Source: Microbacterium sp. AG1240
GTDB lineage: Bacteria; Actinomycetota; Actinomycetes; Actinomycetales; Microbacteriaceae
DNA: 64,000 nucleotides
NCBI RefSeq assembly: GCF_003635115.1
Contig: NZ_RBXJ01000001.1
Coordinates: forward strand, 1,550,001-1,614,000
Direction of reading: 5' to 3'
Made by a program: the position numbers and the translations under genes. Below, piece after piece: positions 39,407-48,225 of this stretch. Under the pieces are notes generated by a model, which saw only the letters and a list, made by a program, of their open reading frames with translations, had not been told where the DNA came from and did no database searches. Position 1 is the stretch's first letter, and the number at the start of each line of letters is the position of its first letter.

Positions 39407-40476
39407 GCCTCGGATACGCGATCGCGCGGCGTCTCACCGCGCCGGCGCGTGCTCGGCGCCACCCCCTGACCGTCATGCCATCGGCGCCCGGCTTCATCAC
39501 GGTGCCCGCGACAGAAGCGACCACGCGTGCGGGGGAGTGGGGCGTCTTCCTCGAGGGAGGCGACCACCTGCGCGTCTCGGGCGATCCGGAACGCAACGGC
39601 CGGACCGTGACATGGCGGGTCGACGGGCGCCGCCGCCCCCTGCCGAAAGGTACGCGCGCAGCGTGGAGCGGCATCGTCGCGGTCGACCCCGCATCAGCGG
39701 GGGGCACCCACGTCGATCACACCGTCCCCACGCGGGGAGGCGACGTGCCCACGTGGTACTTCGGTGGCGCACCGGGAGGTCAGCATCCACGGTGGGCCGT
39801 CCATATCTTCGGACTCGGGTCGACCCGAGCGGGGGTGCTGCGCAGCGTCGACATCGCCTCGGACGAGGGAATGCCGTCTGTCGTTCCCGCCTACCGCAAC
39901 ACCCTCGAGGGTCCGACGGTGGGCAGCGGCCGGCACCACCTCGGCGCGACGGAGGTCGACGACGTCGCGGATGTGCTCGACGCGCTGTCGGTGACGGGGG
40001 AGGAGAGGTTCGTGCTATTCGGGTGGTCGATGGGAGCGCAGATCGCCCTGCAACTGGCCGCCAGCGCCGCCTGGGGTTCTCGGATCGACAGCCTGGTACT
40101 CGATTCTCCGGTGCTGGACTGGGCAAGCGTGCTCGAGGCGAACGTCGCGCGTGCGAACCTCCCGCCCGGACTGGCCCGTCTCGCGATCCCCTGGATCGAG
40201 GGTCGTCGACGAGCCCAGGCCGTGGGGTTGTCGTCACCCGTGGATCTCGACCGGCTCAACTGGGTGCGCCACGCCGGGCGCATCACCCAGCCCGTGCTCA
40301 TCCATCACGGAACACGCGACGATTCCGTGCCTCTCGCAGACTCCGAGATCTTCGCCGAGCGCGCCCCCCGCGCCCGCCTGATCCCCTCTTCGGGCGGCCA
40401 CACGACCGGGTGGAACACCGGGCGTGCGCCGTACATCAGGTCCACTGCCCTCTTCCTCAGAACCTCCGACGTCTGA
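39403..40476 (+). CDS. Alpha/beta hydrolase, last gene of the XRE/ImmA operon
   Basis: A 357-residue hydrolase. Nucleophile elbow is FVLFGWSMGAQIALQ, followed by LDSPVLDWASVLEANVARAN, acid in VLIHHGTRDDSVPLADS and a His in SSGGHTTGWNTGR. No signal peptide or membrane helix is apparent. It is a paralogue of the hydrolase at 28997-30220, with similar elbow and spacing. GTG start overlaps the membrane-protein stop, so it is co-translated and may be the effector of the module. Confidence 0.75.
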   Translation: MSLGYAIARRLTAPARARRHPLTVMPSAPGFITVPATEATTRAGEWGVFLEGGDHLRVSGDPERNGRTVTWRVDGRRRPLPKGTRAAWSGIVAVDPASAGGTHVDHTVPTRGGDVPTWYFGGAPGGQHPRWAVHIFGLGSTRAGVLRSVDIASDEGMPSVVPAYRNTLEGPTVGSGRHHLGATEVDDVADVLDALSVTGEERFVLFGWSMGAQIALQLAASAAWGSRIDSLVLDSPVLDWASVLEANVARANLPPGLARLAIPWIEGRRRAQAVGLSSPVDLDRLNWVRHAGRITQPVLIHHGTRDDSVPLADSEIFAERAPRARLIPSSGGHTTGWNTGRAPYIRSTALFLRTSDV

Positions 40477-40505
40477 GGCGCGGCGACCGCGTCACGAAGG
40501 CGTCC

Positions 40506-40527
40506 TGCGTTGGACATGTCCAACGCA
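40506..40527. promoter_or_regulatory. Perfect 22-base palindrome, candidate operator
   Basis: Half-site TGCGTTGGACA (40506-40516) followed at once by its complement (40517-40527). It covers the -35 position of the orphan promoter at 40534-40539, where a dimeric repressor could block transcription. Confidence 0.65.
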
Positions 40528-40533
40528 CGCCGT

Positions 40534-40539
40534 TAGTGT
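40534..40539 (+). promoter_or_regulatory. Orphan -10 element
   Basis: TAGTGT, seven bases downstream of the palindrome, with no clear gene after it. A start about 40545 would make a structured RNA or a leaderless short frame. Confidence 0.4.
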
Positions 40540-40544
40540 CGTGG

Positions 40545-40690
40545 GTGGGGGAAGCCCGAGGTATGCGACGGGGCTATCTCGGACGAACAATGGAGGGGGC
40601 CGCCAGCGTGGGGCTTGCGATAAGGCCATTGTTCATTTGTCGGTCCGCTCCGACCGGGGGGAGCGTGAGCGGACCGACATACCCCGCGCG
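40545..40690 (+). ncRNA. Candidate structured small RNA
   Basis: Three successive stems follow the orphan promoter: CCGAG/CTCGG (40556-40560 and 40578-40582), GAACAATGG/CCATTGTTC (40585-40593 and 40626-40634), and a 12-bp terminator-like stem (40639-40650 and 40677-40688). The arrangement looks like a small RNA with its own terminator. It matches no RNA family I recognise. Confidence 0.35.
40639..40688 (+). terminator. Strong 12-bp hairpin
   Basis: GTCGGTCCGCTC (40639-40650) and GAGCGGACCGAC (40677-40688) pair perfectly. No T run follows. Confidence 0.5.
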
Positions 40691-40849
40691 CCGAGGCGCG
40701 AGTGTCACACCTCAGGGTGGCCGGATGCTGCGGATCTCCGAATCGCGCGGGGCGCCGGAACACCCCCGGGCCTGCCCTTTCTCCGACGTGCACCCGCGTC
40801 GTGAGCGCGCGACCGACATCCGGTTCGGCGCCGCCTCCGAATCATTGGA

Positions 40850-40889
40850 GGACCCGCCGGGCCGCGGCCCCTTCGCACCCGGCGGGTCC
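40850..40889. terminator. Hairpin, 12-bp stem
   Basis: GGACCCGCCGGG (40850-40861) and CCCGGCGGGTCC (40878-40889) pair perfectly. Confidence 0.4.
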
Positions 40890-40904
40890 ACCTCATGAAA
40901 ACGA

Positions 40905-40943
40905 CCTCCTCGAATCCGTCGGGGGATGGCGGATTCGAGGAGG
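40905..40943. terminator. Hairpin, 14-bp stem
   Basis: CCTCCTCGAATCCG (40905-40918) and CGGATTCGAGGAGG (40930-40943) pair perfectly, followed by CCTTTCG. Confidence 0.5.
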
Positions 40944-41118
40944 CCTTTCGTGTTCCGCGCCGTAGCAACGGGGAACTCGAGCGTCCCACCGCCCCGGACT
41001 CGGGGGTAGGGGGGAAGACCCGAAACATTGTTGGACGCCGTGCAGCCGACCCCGAGGGTGTCGCGGATGCCGCTGCACTGTCGCCCCGGGGACGCAGCAT
41101 CCTCGGCGATCGAGTCCG

Positions 41119-41124
41119 TACTGT
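41119..41124 (+). promoter_or_regulatory. Leaderless-type -10 element of the lipoprotein gene
   Basis: TACTGT ends six bases before the ATG at 41131. Confidence 0.5.
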
Positions 41125-41130
41125 TGCCGC

Positions 41131-41709
41131 ATGAGGTCTTTGCGGGTCGCGCCGATCGCCCTGGGGGCGCTCCTGCTGCTCGTCGGATGCACGGGCATCG
41201 ACGCCGAAGCACCCGAGGCGCCCGAGGTGACCGCGAGCGTCGCGGCACCGTCGGCCAGCACCGCGCCATCCCTCTCGCCGACCGCGTCGACCCCCGGAGA
41301 GACGGCGCCGCCGACCGCCGACGCGGCCGTGGACTGCGACACGATGATCGACGCGGCCGTCGCCGCGCAATATCGGGTGGAGGGTCTCGCTCCGCTGCCC
41401 AAGCCGTTCCTCACCGCCCACGGTGTCGATGTCGAGGGCGGCATCTCCTGCCCGTGGGGTCCGGCCGGCGCACCGGGGCAACAGGCGACCCACGTGTATT
41501 CCTGGGGCCCGCTGGAGCCGGGCCGAGCCGCTGAGGTAATCGACGAGCTGCAGGCGCGAGAGCCATTCGAGGTCTCGACCGGCGAGGGCGGCACGTATCT
41601 GAGCACGACGTACTCCGACGGCCCCGGAGCCGTGTTCTTCGTCACCGACCGGTCGATCCGCTTCGCCGAAACACGAGAGGCGCTGCGCAACATCGTCTGG
41701 GTGGGCTGA
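41131..41709 (+). CDS. Putative lipoprotein of unknown function
   Basis: A 192-residue exported protein. The signal MRSLRVAPIALGALLLLVGC ends in the lipobox LVGC, with Cys20 as the predicted lipid site. A Pro/Thr/Ser-rich linker follows (about 21-65), then a domain with two cysteines likely to form a disulfide (DCDTMIDAAVAAQYRV and GISCPWGPAGAPGQQ). No family recognised. Ends 48 bases before the convergent permease gene. Confidence 0.72.
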   Translation: MRSLRVAPIALGALLLLVGCTGIDAEAPEAPEVTASVAAPSASTAPSLSPTASTPGETAPPTADAAVDCDTMIDAAVAAQYRVEGLAPLPKPFLTAHGVDVEGGISCPWGPAGAPGQQATHVYSWGPLEPGRAAEVIDELQAREPFEVSTGEGGTYLSTTYSDGPGAVFFVTDRSIRFAETREALRNIVWVG

Positions 41710-41757
41710 GCCGCCGGCTCGGCTCAACTACTGCACTCTGGTCTCGGTCATCCAGCC

Positions 41758-42924
41758 CTACCCGCCCAGCGCGAGCGGCACGACCGCCGCGGCGACCGTC
41801 AGCGGGCCGATGAGGCACCCGAGGAGAATGAAGCGCCGCCAGGAGATCTCGACCCCCTGAGAGCGCAACCTGTCGTGCCACAGCAGCGTGGCAAGGGATG
41901 CCCAGGGCGTGATCAGCGGGCCGGCGTTGACACCGACGAGCAGGGCGGCGAGTCGGGCGGGGGAGCCTGCCGTCGACTCGAGCGCGAGGTACGCGGGGAG
42001 GTTGTTGCCGATGTTGGCCGCCAGGGCGCCGACCCCGGCCACCTGCCACAGCGAGAAGAGGTCTTCGCCGCCGCCCACGACATTCGCCAGAAGGGCCTGT
42101 GAGCCGAGGCCCTCGAGCACCCCGACCGCGAGGAAGAGGCCCGAGGCGAAGACCACGAGCTGCCAAGGCACCATCTGCAGCCGCAGCGTCCGTCGAGAGC
42201 GCACGGAGAACACGACCACCAGCACGACGGCCGCCACCGTCGCCGGGATCCACGGGGGGAGCCCGACCACGAGCGCGGGCAGCAGCAGTGCCGTCACGAC
42301 CGCCGAGACGATGAGCAGTGGACGATCGACGGTGCGAAGCGGAGGGGCTTCCGAGAAGCGCACCGGCACGCGGCGGAGGAAGACCACGGCGAGCACAGCG
42401 ATCGAGACGAGGGCGGCCACCAGCGCGGACGGGCCGACGAGGGCGAGGAACGGCAGGGGATCGTGAGTGCCGAGGACGTCGGCGGCGAGCAGGTTCGTGA
42501 GGTTCGACACGGGCAGGGCGAGCGACGCGGTGTTCGCGAGCACGACGGTGACGAAGACGAACGGGACGGGGTCGAGGCGGTGCCGGCGGGCGAGGGCGAT
42601 GACCACGGGCGTCAGGAGGACGGCGGTCGTGTCGAGCGACAGGAAGGCCGTCACGAACACGGCGAGCACGACGGTGAGGGCCCAGAGAACGCGTGCGCGG
42701 CCGCGGGCGACCCGCGCGAGCGCCGCGGCCACCGCGTCGAAGACACCGGCCGACGCCGCGAGCTCGGCGACGATCGTCACCGCCACGACGAAGAGGAGGA
42801 TGGGCCAGACACGATCAGCGATGGTCAGTGCATCGTCGGTCGTGAGGACGCCCGTGAGCAGCCCGACGCCCCCGGCGACGAGCAGAACGATGCCGATCAC
42901 CGCGAGCTTCACGGCATCCATCAT
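41758..42924 (-). CDS. SLC13/ArsB-type membrane permease
   Basis: A 388-residue protein with about eleven transmembrane helices in two related halves. Hairpin motifs [20 protein letters not shown] and [16 protein letters not shown] match the ion-transporter superfamily of ArsB, NhaD and SLC13 carriers. Annotated arsenite exporters look similar, but no ars regulator or reductase is nearby, so the substrate (anion, arsenite or dicarboxylate) is undecided. Start ATG at 42924, or 42921; divergent from thrS by 67 bases. Confidence 0.82.
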   Translation of the reverse strand: MMDAVKLAVIGIVLLVAGGVGLLTGVLTTDDALTIADRVWPILLFVVAVTIVAELAASAGVFDAVAAALARVARGRARVLWALTVVLAVFVTAFLSLDTTAVLLTPVVIALARRHRLDPVPFVFVTVVLANTASLALPVSNLTNLLAADVLGTHDPLPFLALVGPSALVAALVSIAVLAVVFLRRVPVRFSEAPPLRTVDRPLLIVSAVVTALLLPALVVGLPPWIPATVAAVVLVVVFSVRSRRTLRLQMVPWQLVVFASGLFLAVGVLEGLGSQALLANVVGGGEDLFSLWQVAGVGALAANIGNNLPAYLALESTAGSPARLAALLVGVNAGPLITPWASLATLLWHDRLRSQGVEISWRRFILLGCLIGPLTVAAAVVPLALGG

Positions 42925-42991
42925 CCTCTGCCGCGCGGCAGGATCGCTCCACGGCGATAGCCTGGATGCCGAGCCACATTGGAGACTTTTC

Positions 42992-44998
42992 GTGACCGAC
43001 GCCGCCCTGCCCGTTGACGTGTCCTACCCCGCCGACGGATTCACCCTGTTCCCCGACCGCTCCGTCGTCGCGCTCCGCGTCAACGGGGAGCTTCGCGACC
43101 TCGCGACGAAGGTCGAGCAGACGGATGCTGTCGAGCCGGTCGGCATCGACAGCCCCGACGGACTCAATATCCTCCGTCACTCCGCCGCCCACGTGCTGGC
43201 GCAGGCGGTGCAGCGGATCAATCCGCAGGCGAACCTCGGCATCGGGCCCCCGGTCACCGACGGCTTCTACTACGACTTCGGTGTCGACGAGCCCTTCACA
43301 CCCGAAGACCTGAAGGCCATCAAGAAGGAGATGGAGCGCATCGTCCGCGAGGGCCAGCGCTTCGTCCGTCGCGTCGTGACCGACGACGAGGCGCGCGCCG
43401 AACTCGCCGACGAGCCGTTCAAACTGGAGCTGATCGGCCTGAAAGGCGGCAAGGAGGCAGCCGAGGGCGCGAGCGTCGAGGTGGGAGCGGGCGAGCTCAC
43501 CATCTACGACAACGTCAACCGTGACGGCGAGACGGTCTGGAAAGACCTCTGCCGCGGGCCCCACGTGCCCAGCACCCGCATGATCGGCAACGGCTGGTCG
43601 CTCACGCGCATCGCGGGCGCCTACTGGCGCGGCAGCGAGAAGAACCCGCAGCTGCAGCGCATCTACGGCACCGCGTGGCCGACGAAGGATGAGCTCCGCG
43701 CGTACGAGGAACGCCTCGCCGAGGCCGCCAAGCGCGACCACCGCAAGCTGGGAAAAGAACTCGACCTCTTCTCGTTCCCCGAGGAGATCGGTTCGGGTCT
43801 GTCGGTCTGGCACCCCCGCGGCGGCGTCGTGCGCCAGGAGATGGAGCAGCACGCGCTGCGGCGTCACCGTGCCGCCGGCTACACCTACGTCTATACACCC
43901 CACATCTCGAAGGAAGATCTCTTCCTCACCTCGAACCACCTCGTGACGTACAAGGACGGGATGTTCCCGCCCATCGTCATGGACGAGGAGCGCGACGCCG
44001 ACGGGCACGTCACCAAAGAGGGCCAGGACTACTACCTGAAGCCCATGAACTGCCCGATGCACATCCTGATCTACAAGGAGCGTGCACGGAGCTACCGCGA
44101 CCTCCCGATGCGTCTCGCCGAGAACGGCACCGTCTACCGCAACGAGCTGTCCGGCGCCCTGCACGGCCTCACTCGCGTGCGCGGCTTCACACAGGACGAC
44201 TCGCACCTGTTCGTCACCCCCGACCAGCTCGAGGAGGAGACGACCCGCGTGCTCGAGTTCGTCATCTCGATGCTGCGCGACTTCGGGCTCGAGGACTTCG
44301 AACTCGAGCTCTCCATGCGCGACGACGAGAAGTCGAAGTGGATCGGAAGCGACGACTTCTGGGAGTACTCCACGAACGCCCTCCGCAACGTCGCCCACGC
44401 CAGCGGGCTCAAGGTGACCGAGGTTCCGGGAGAGGCCGCGTTCTACGGCCCGAAGATCGACCTGAAGACGAAGGACGCGATCGGTCGCACCTGGCAGCTG
44501 TCCACGGTTCAGGTCGACGTGAACCTGCCCGAGCGATTCGAGCTCGAATTCACCGACCGCGACGGGCAGAAGAAGCGCCCGATCATGATCCATCGCGCCC
44601 TGTTCGGCTCCATCGAGCGGTTCTTCGCGATCCTCCTCGAGCACTACGCCGGTGCGTTCCCGGTGTGGCTCGCGCCGCTCCAGGTGATCGGCATCCCGGT
44701 GGCCGAGGAGTACGCCGACTACCTCGGCGAGATCGTCACCCGTCTGCGCGAAGACGGGGTGCGCGCCGAGCTCGACACGAGTGACGAGCGGATGCAGAAG
44801 AAGATCCGCACGCACACCACCCAGAAGGTGCCGCTGCAGCTCATCGCCGGTGAGCAGGACCGCGCGGGCGGCACGGTCTCGTTCCGCTTCCGCGACGGTA
44901 CGCAGCTCAACGGCATCCCCGTCGACGAGGCCATCCGCCGCATCCATTCGTCCATCGACGCGAAGACCCTCGTCGACTCCGCGGACGACCTGGCGTGA
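42992..44998 (+). CDS. thrS: Threonyl-tRNA synthetase
   Basis: A 668-residue class II synthetase charging tRNA-Thr. Domains in order: an N-terminal TGS-like part, the editing domain with [20 protein letters not shown], then the catalytic core: [19 protein letters not shown] (motif region with zinc Cys), [20 protein letters not shown] (motif 2), [20 protein letters not shown] (motif 3), and the anticodon domain from about residue 565. GTG at 42992 with a GGAG site. No T-box leader is seen. HIT gene follows after 13 bases, so the two are probably co-transcribed. Confidence 0.97.
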   Translation: MTDAALPVDVSYPADGFTLFPDRSVVALRVNGELRDLATKVEQTDAVEPVGIDSPDGLNILRHSAAHVLAQAVQRINPQANLGIGPPVTDGFYYDFGVDEPFTPEDLKAIKKEMERIVREGQRFVRRVVTDDEARAELADEPFKLELIGLKGGKEAAEGASVEVGAGELTIYDNVNRDGETVWKDLCRGPHVPSTRMIGNGWSLTRIAGAYWRGSEKNPQLQRIYGTAWPTKDELRAYEERLAEAAKRDHRKLGKELDLFSFPEEIGSGLSVWHPRGGVVRQEMEQHALRRHRAAGYTYVYTPHISKEDLFLTSNHLVTYKDGMFPPIVMDEERDADGHVTKEGQDYYLKPMNCPMHILIYKERARSYRDLPMRLAENGTVYRNELSGALHGLTRVRGFTQDDSHLFVTPDQLEEETTRVLEFVISMLRDFGLEDFELELSMRDDEKSKWIGSDDFWEYSTNALRNVAHASGLKVTEVPGEAAFYGPKIDLKTKDAIGRTWQLSTVQVDVNLPERFELEFTDRDGQKKRPIMIHRALFGSIERFFAILLEHYAGAFPVWLAPLQVIGIPVAEEYADYLGEIVTRLREDGVRAELDTSDERMQKKIRTHTTQKVPLQLIAGEQDRAGGTVSFRFRDGTQLNGIPVDEAIRRIHSSIDAKTLVDSADDLA

Positions 44999-45011
44999 AC
45001 GGGCGCCGGAG

Positions 45012-45623
45012 ATGACGGATGCTGCGGCCCCGGGCGCTGGGTCACCGCGCCCGGTCGACGGGCTCGAGTCGGCGGCGGGGTTTGCCGGCGTGCCCGACGA
45101 GTTCCAGCGGCTGTGGACGCCCCACCGGATGGCCTACATCCAGGCGGGTCCGCAGCCGTTGCGCGACGAGTGCCCGTTCTGCGCGGCGCCCCACAAGTCG
45201 GACGAGGACGGACTCATCGTCGCGCGCGGGCGCACCGCCTACGTGCTGCTCAATCTGTTCCCGTACAACTCGGGGCACCTGCTCGTCTGCCCCTACCGGC
45301 ACATCCCCACGTACGACCTGGCGACCCCCGAGGAGGTCGCCGAGATCGGTTCGCTCACGCAGACCGCCATGCGGGTGCTCCGCGACGTATCGCGATGCGA
45401 CGGCTTCAACCTGGGGATGAACCAGGGCGCGGTCGCCGGCGCGGGCGTCGACGGCCACCTCCACCAGCACGTGGTTCCGCGCTGGGCCACCGACGCGAAC
45501 TTCTTCCCGATCATCGCGCGCACCAAGGCGCTGCCTCAGCTGCTGGGCGAGGTGCGGGAGGCCGTCGCGAACGCATGGCCCGAGGAGGGGTCGACCCGCT
45601 CAGCCGAGCCTCAGCGCACCTGA
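45012..45623 (+). CDS. HIT family hydrolase / Ap4A phosphorylase-like
   Basis: A 203-residue histidine-triad protein. CPFCAAPHKSDEDGL begins the domain (zinc-type CxxC), then NLFPYNSGHLLVCPYRHIPT and the triad GVDGHLHQHVVPRWATD. The order thrS then HIT protein is shared with mycobacteria, where the protein is an Ap4A phosphorylase; ThrS is a source of Ap4A. Function here is by homology. Overlaps the convergent pdxK by 13 bases. Confidence 0.87.
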   Translation: MTDAAAPGAGSPRPVDGLESAAGFAGVPDEFQRLWTPHRMAYIQAGPQPLRDECPFCAAPHKSDEDGLIVARGRTAYVLLNLFPYNSGHLLVCPYRHIPTYDLATPEEVAEIGSLTQTAMRVLRDVSRCDGFNLGMNQGAVAGAGVDGHLHQHVVPRWATDANFFPIIARTKALPQLLGEVREAVANAWPEEGSTRSAEPQRT

Positions 45624-46462
45624 CGCACGGCGAACTGCAGGCGCGGGTGGGCGTACGCCTCCTGCGACTCGACGAGCTGAAGTTCGCGCTCGCCCGACAG
45701 GTGGGTGCGCTCGAGGAGGTCGAACACGCTCGACGTCGTGCGGGCCAGGGCGTCGGCGGCGTCGCCCGTGCGTCGGTAGTGCGCGGTGAAGAGCGCCGCC
45801 GTGACGTCGCCCGAGCCGTTCGCCTTCATCGGGAGCAGGGGGGTCTGCACGATCCACGCGCCCGCGTCGTCGACGACGAGCATCTCGATGGTGCCGTCCT
45901 CCCGGTCGGGGCGCTCCACGCTCGTCACGAGCACGGTCCGCGGGCCCGTCGAGCGCACCGCGTCGGCCGACGCGAGCGTCTCGTCGAGGGTGTGCGGGTC
46001 GGTGCCGGTGAGGAAGCCGAGCTCGAACTGGTTCGGGGTGATGATGTCGGCAACGGGCACCACGCGCTCGCGCAGCAGCTCCGGGATCGCGGGCGCCACG
46101 AAGCATCCCGACTTGGCATTGCCCATCACGGGGTCGCAGGCGTAGATCGCGGACGGGTTCGCTGCCTTCACACGCGAGACCGCGTCGATGATGACGTCGC
46201 CGATGCCCTCGCCGCCCTGATAGCCCGACAGCACCACGTCGATCGAGCCGAACACGCCGCGCTCCTCGATGCCGGCGATGACGTCTCGCACGTCTTCGGG
46301 GCTGATCAGCGGCCCGCGCCAAGCGCCGTACCCGGTGTGGTTCGAGAAGTTCACCGTGTAGACCGGCAGCACCTCCACGCCGATGCGCTGAAGGGGGAAC
46401 ACGGCCGCGGAGTTGCCGACGTGGCCGTACGCGACCGCCGACTGGATGGAGAGGATCTTCAC
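45611..46462 (-). CDS. pdxY: Pyridoxal kinase
   Basis: A 283-residue ribokinase-fold enzyme making pyridoxal 5'-phosphate from pyridoxal for vitamin B6 salvage. Start [20 protein letters not shown], then the substrate loop [29 protein letters not shown], and the anion-hole/ATP region [23 protein letters not shown] at 46462 with GGGAGG site. Divergent from pdxS, so salvage and de novo B6 genes are back to back. Confidence 0.9.
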   Translation of the reverse strand: MKILSIQSAVAYGHVGNSAAVFPLQRIGVEVLPVYTVNFSNHTGYGAWRGPLISPEDVRDVIAGIEERGVFGSIDVVLSGYQGGEGIGDVIIDAVSRVKAANPSAIYACDPVMGNAKSGCFVAPAIPELLRERVVPVADIITPNQFELGFLTGTDPHTLDETLASADAVRSTGPRTVLVTSVERPDREDGTIEMLVVDDAGAWIVQTPLLPMKANGSGDVTAALFTAHYRRTGDAADALARTTSSVFDLLERTHLSGERELQLVESQEAYAHPRLQFAVRQVR

Positions 46463-46521
46463 GCTCTCGATCCTCCCACCGCGCGGGACGTCATGCGGCC
46501 GGGAGCCGCAGTCCAACGCAA

Positions 46522-46527
46522 TACACT
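46522..46527 (+). promoter_or_regulatory. -10 element of pdxST
   Basis: TACACT ends eight bases before the ATG at 46536. Confidence 0.5.
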
Positions 46528-46535
46528 TGGCCGTC

Positions 46536-47462
46536 ATGACCCTCAGCGACGCCCCCGAAGGCACCGAGCAGACTCCCGCAGCATCCACCGGCTCCACCCG
46601 CGTCAAGAGGGGACTGGCCGAGATGCTCAAGGGCGGCGTGATCATGGACGTCGTCACCGCCGACCAGGCCAAGATCGCCGAAGACGCCGGAGCGGTCGCG
46701 GTCATGGCGCTCGAGCGCGTTCCCGCCGACATCCGCGCGCAGGGCGGCGTCGCCCGCATGAGCGACCCCGACCTCATCGACCAGATCATCGCGTCGGTCT
46801 CGATCCCCGTCATGGCCAAGGCCCGCATCGGCCACTTCGTCGAGGCGCAGGTGCTGCAGGAGCTCGGCGTCGACTACATCGACGAGTCGGAGGTGCTCTC
46901 GCCGGCCGACTACGTCAACCACATCGACAAGTGGGGCTTCACCGTTCCGTTCGTCTGCGGTGCGACCAACCTGGGCGAGGCGCTGCGTCGCATCACGGAG
47001 GGCGCGGCGATGATCCGTTCGAAGGGCGAGGCCGGCACCGGCGACGTCTCGGAGGCGACGAAGCACATCCGCACGATCCAGGGCGAGATCAACGCCCTGC
47101 GCTCGCGCACGAAGGACGAGCTCTACGTCGCGGCAAAGGAGCTGCAGGCGCCCTACGAACTGGTCGCCGAGATCGCGGAGACCGGCAAGCTCCCGGTCGT
47201 GCTGTTCACCGCCGGCGGCGTCGCGACACCGGCCGATGCGGCCCTCATGATGCAGCTGGGCGCCGACGGCGTCTTCGTCGGCTCGGGCATCTTCAAGTCG
47301 GGCAACCCGGCCGAGCGCGCCGCAGCGATCGTGAAGGCGACGACTTTCTTCGACGACGCGGCAGTGATCGCCGAGGCATCGCGCGGGCTCGGTGAGGCGA
47401 TGGTGGGCATCAACGTCGCCGACCTCCCCGCTCCCCACCGCCTCTCCGAGCGCGGCTGGTAA
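46536..47462 (+). CDS. pdxS: Pyridoxal 5'-phosphate synthase, lyase/synthase subunit
   Basis: A 308-residue (beta/alpha)8 protein that makes PLP from ribose 5-phosphate, glyceraldehyde 3-phosphate and ammonia. Lysines that carry covalent intermediates are in [18 protein letters not shown] and [20 protein letters not shown]. It begins [20 protein letters not shown] after a variable N-terminus and works with PdxT, which starts two bases after its stop. Confidence 0.96.
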   Translation: MTLSDAPEGTEQTPAASTGSTRVKRGLAEMLKGGVIMDVVTADQAKIAEDAGAVAVMALERVPADIRAQGGVARMSDPDLIDQIIASVSIPVMAKARIGHFVEAQVLQELGVDYIDESEVLSPADYVNHIDKWGFTVPFVCGATNLGEALRRITEGAAMIRSKGEAGTGDVSEATKHIRTIQGEINALRSRTKDELYVAAKELQAPYELVAEIAETGKLPVVLFTAGGVATPADAALMMQLGADGVFVGSGIFKSGNPAERAAAIVKATTFFDDAAVIAEASRGLGEAMVGINVADLPAPHRLSERGW

Positions 47463-47464
47463 CG

Positions 47465-48061
47465 GTGGCGGGTCGCCCCCGCGTCGGCGTGCTCGCCCTG
47501 CAGGGCGACGTGCGCGAGCATCTCGCGATGCTGGCGCGGCTGGGGGCGGATGCTGCGCCCGTCCGACGCCCCGACGAGCTCGCGGGCGTGGACGGGCTGG
47601 TGCTCCCCGGCGGGGAGTCGAGCGTGATCGACAAGCTCTCGCGAGCGTTCGGCATGCAGCATCCGATCCGCTCCGCGATCGCCGACGGCATGCCCGTCTA
47701 CGGCACGTGCGCCGGGCTGATCCTGCTCGCCGACCGCATCACCGGGGCCATCGACGGTCAGGAGACCTTCGGAGGTCTCGACGCGGTGGTCGCGCGCAAC
47801 GCCTTCGGCGGGCAGACCGAGTCGTTCGAGACCGACCTCGAGATCGACGGGTTCGTCGGCGGTCCCGTGCACGCGGCGTTCATCCGTGCGCCGATCGTGA
47901 GCTCGGTGGGGGAGAGGGCGAAGGCGATCGGCGCCCTCCCCGACGGGCGCATCGTCGCCGTCGAGCAGGGCAACCTGCTCGGAACCGCCTTCCACCCCGA
48001 GGTCTCGGGCGAGTCCCGGTTCCACGAGCGCTTCCTCGCGAAGGTGCGCGCGCGCAGCTAA
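47465..48061 (+). CDS. pdxT: Pyridoxal 5'-phosphate synthase, glutaminase subunit
   Basis: A 198-residue class I glutamine amidotransferase feeding ammonia to PdxS. VGVLALQGDVREHLAML opens the domain, LVLPGGESSVIDKL holds the oxyanion strand, GTCAGLILLADR contains the nucleophile Cys, and AFHPEVSGESRFHE the His-Glu pair. Two bases after pdxS. Confidence 0.95.
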   Translation: MAGRPRVGVLALQGDVREHLAMLARLGADAAPVRRPDELAGVDGLVLPGGESSVIDKLSRAFGMQHPIRSAIADGMPVYGTCAGLILLADRITGAIDGQETFGGLDAVVARNAFGGQTESFETDLEIDGFVGGPVHAAFIRAPIVSSVGERAKAIGALPDGRIVAVEQGNLLGTAFHPEVSGESRFHERFLAKVRARS

Positions 48062-48155
48062 GTGCGCGTTCCCCGGCACGAGTGCGCCACTTTCCGGCGA
48101 CTGCCCCCGCGAATCGGTGGGGTCAGTCGCAGGAATGCGCCACATTCCGGTCAAG
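48061..48155. repeat. Three imperfect short repeats after pdxT
   Basis: AGTGCGCCACTTTCCGGCGA (48081-48100) and AATGCGCCACATTCCGGTCA (48134-48153) match closely, and 48061-48079 is a weaker copy starting AGTGCGC. A hairpin lies between the last two. Confidence 0.5.
48098..48129 (+). terminator. Hairpin after pdxT
   Basis: CGACTG and CCCC pair with GGGG and CAGTCG across one mismatch (48098-48107 with 48119-48129). Confidence 0.5.
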
Positions 48156-48212
48156 TACGACGACGAAGAGAAACGTCCGCACGTTGCGCGGGGTGGCGGG
48201 CTGAGCGTTTCG

Positions 48213-48218
48213 TACACT
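48213..48218 (+). promoter_or_regulatory. Leaderless-type -10 element of yebC
   Basis: TACACT ends seven bases before the ATG at 48226. Confidence 0.5.
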
Positions 48219-48225
48219 GGTCGTT

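Larger units (their letters stand above)
40477..41130. other. 654-base non-genic stretch with structured elements
   Basis: It contains a perfect palindrome, an orphan -10, a candidate structured transcript, and further hairpins at 40850-40889 and 40905-40943 (entered separately). A leaderless frame from GTG at 40545 to 40898 (117 codons) exists, but its codon use (ATA, AGG, CCA, TTG) is unlike neighbouring genes and its length is possible by chance in such GC-rich DNA, so I do not call it a gene. Confidence 0.5.

Noticed and set aside
40897..41134. ATG reading frame of about 79 codons after the structured region
   Set aside because: Its first third lies in the perfect 14-bp hairpin and its composition is not gene-like.
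41758..42924. Calling the permease an arsenite exporter
   Set aside because: No ArsR, ArsC or ArsA nearby and the superfamily is broad, so a general SLC13-type call is safer.
42815..44947. A 710-codon minus-strand frame across thrS
   Set aside because: Shadow of thrS codon bias; Val/Asp/Glu/Arg-rich with no domain.
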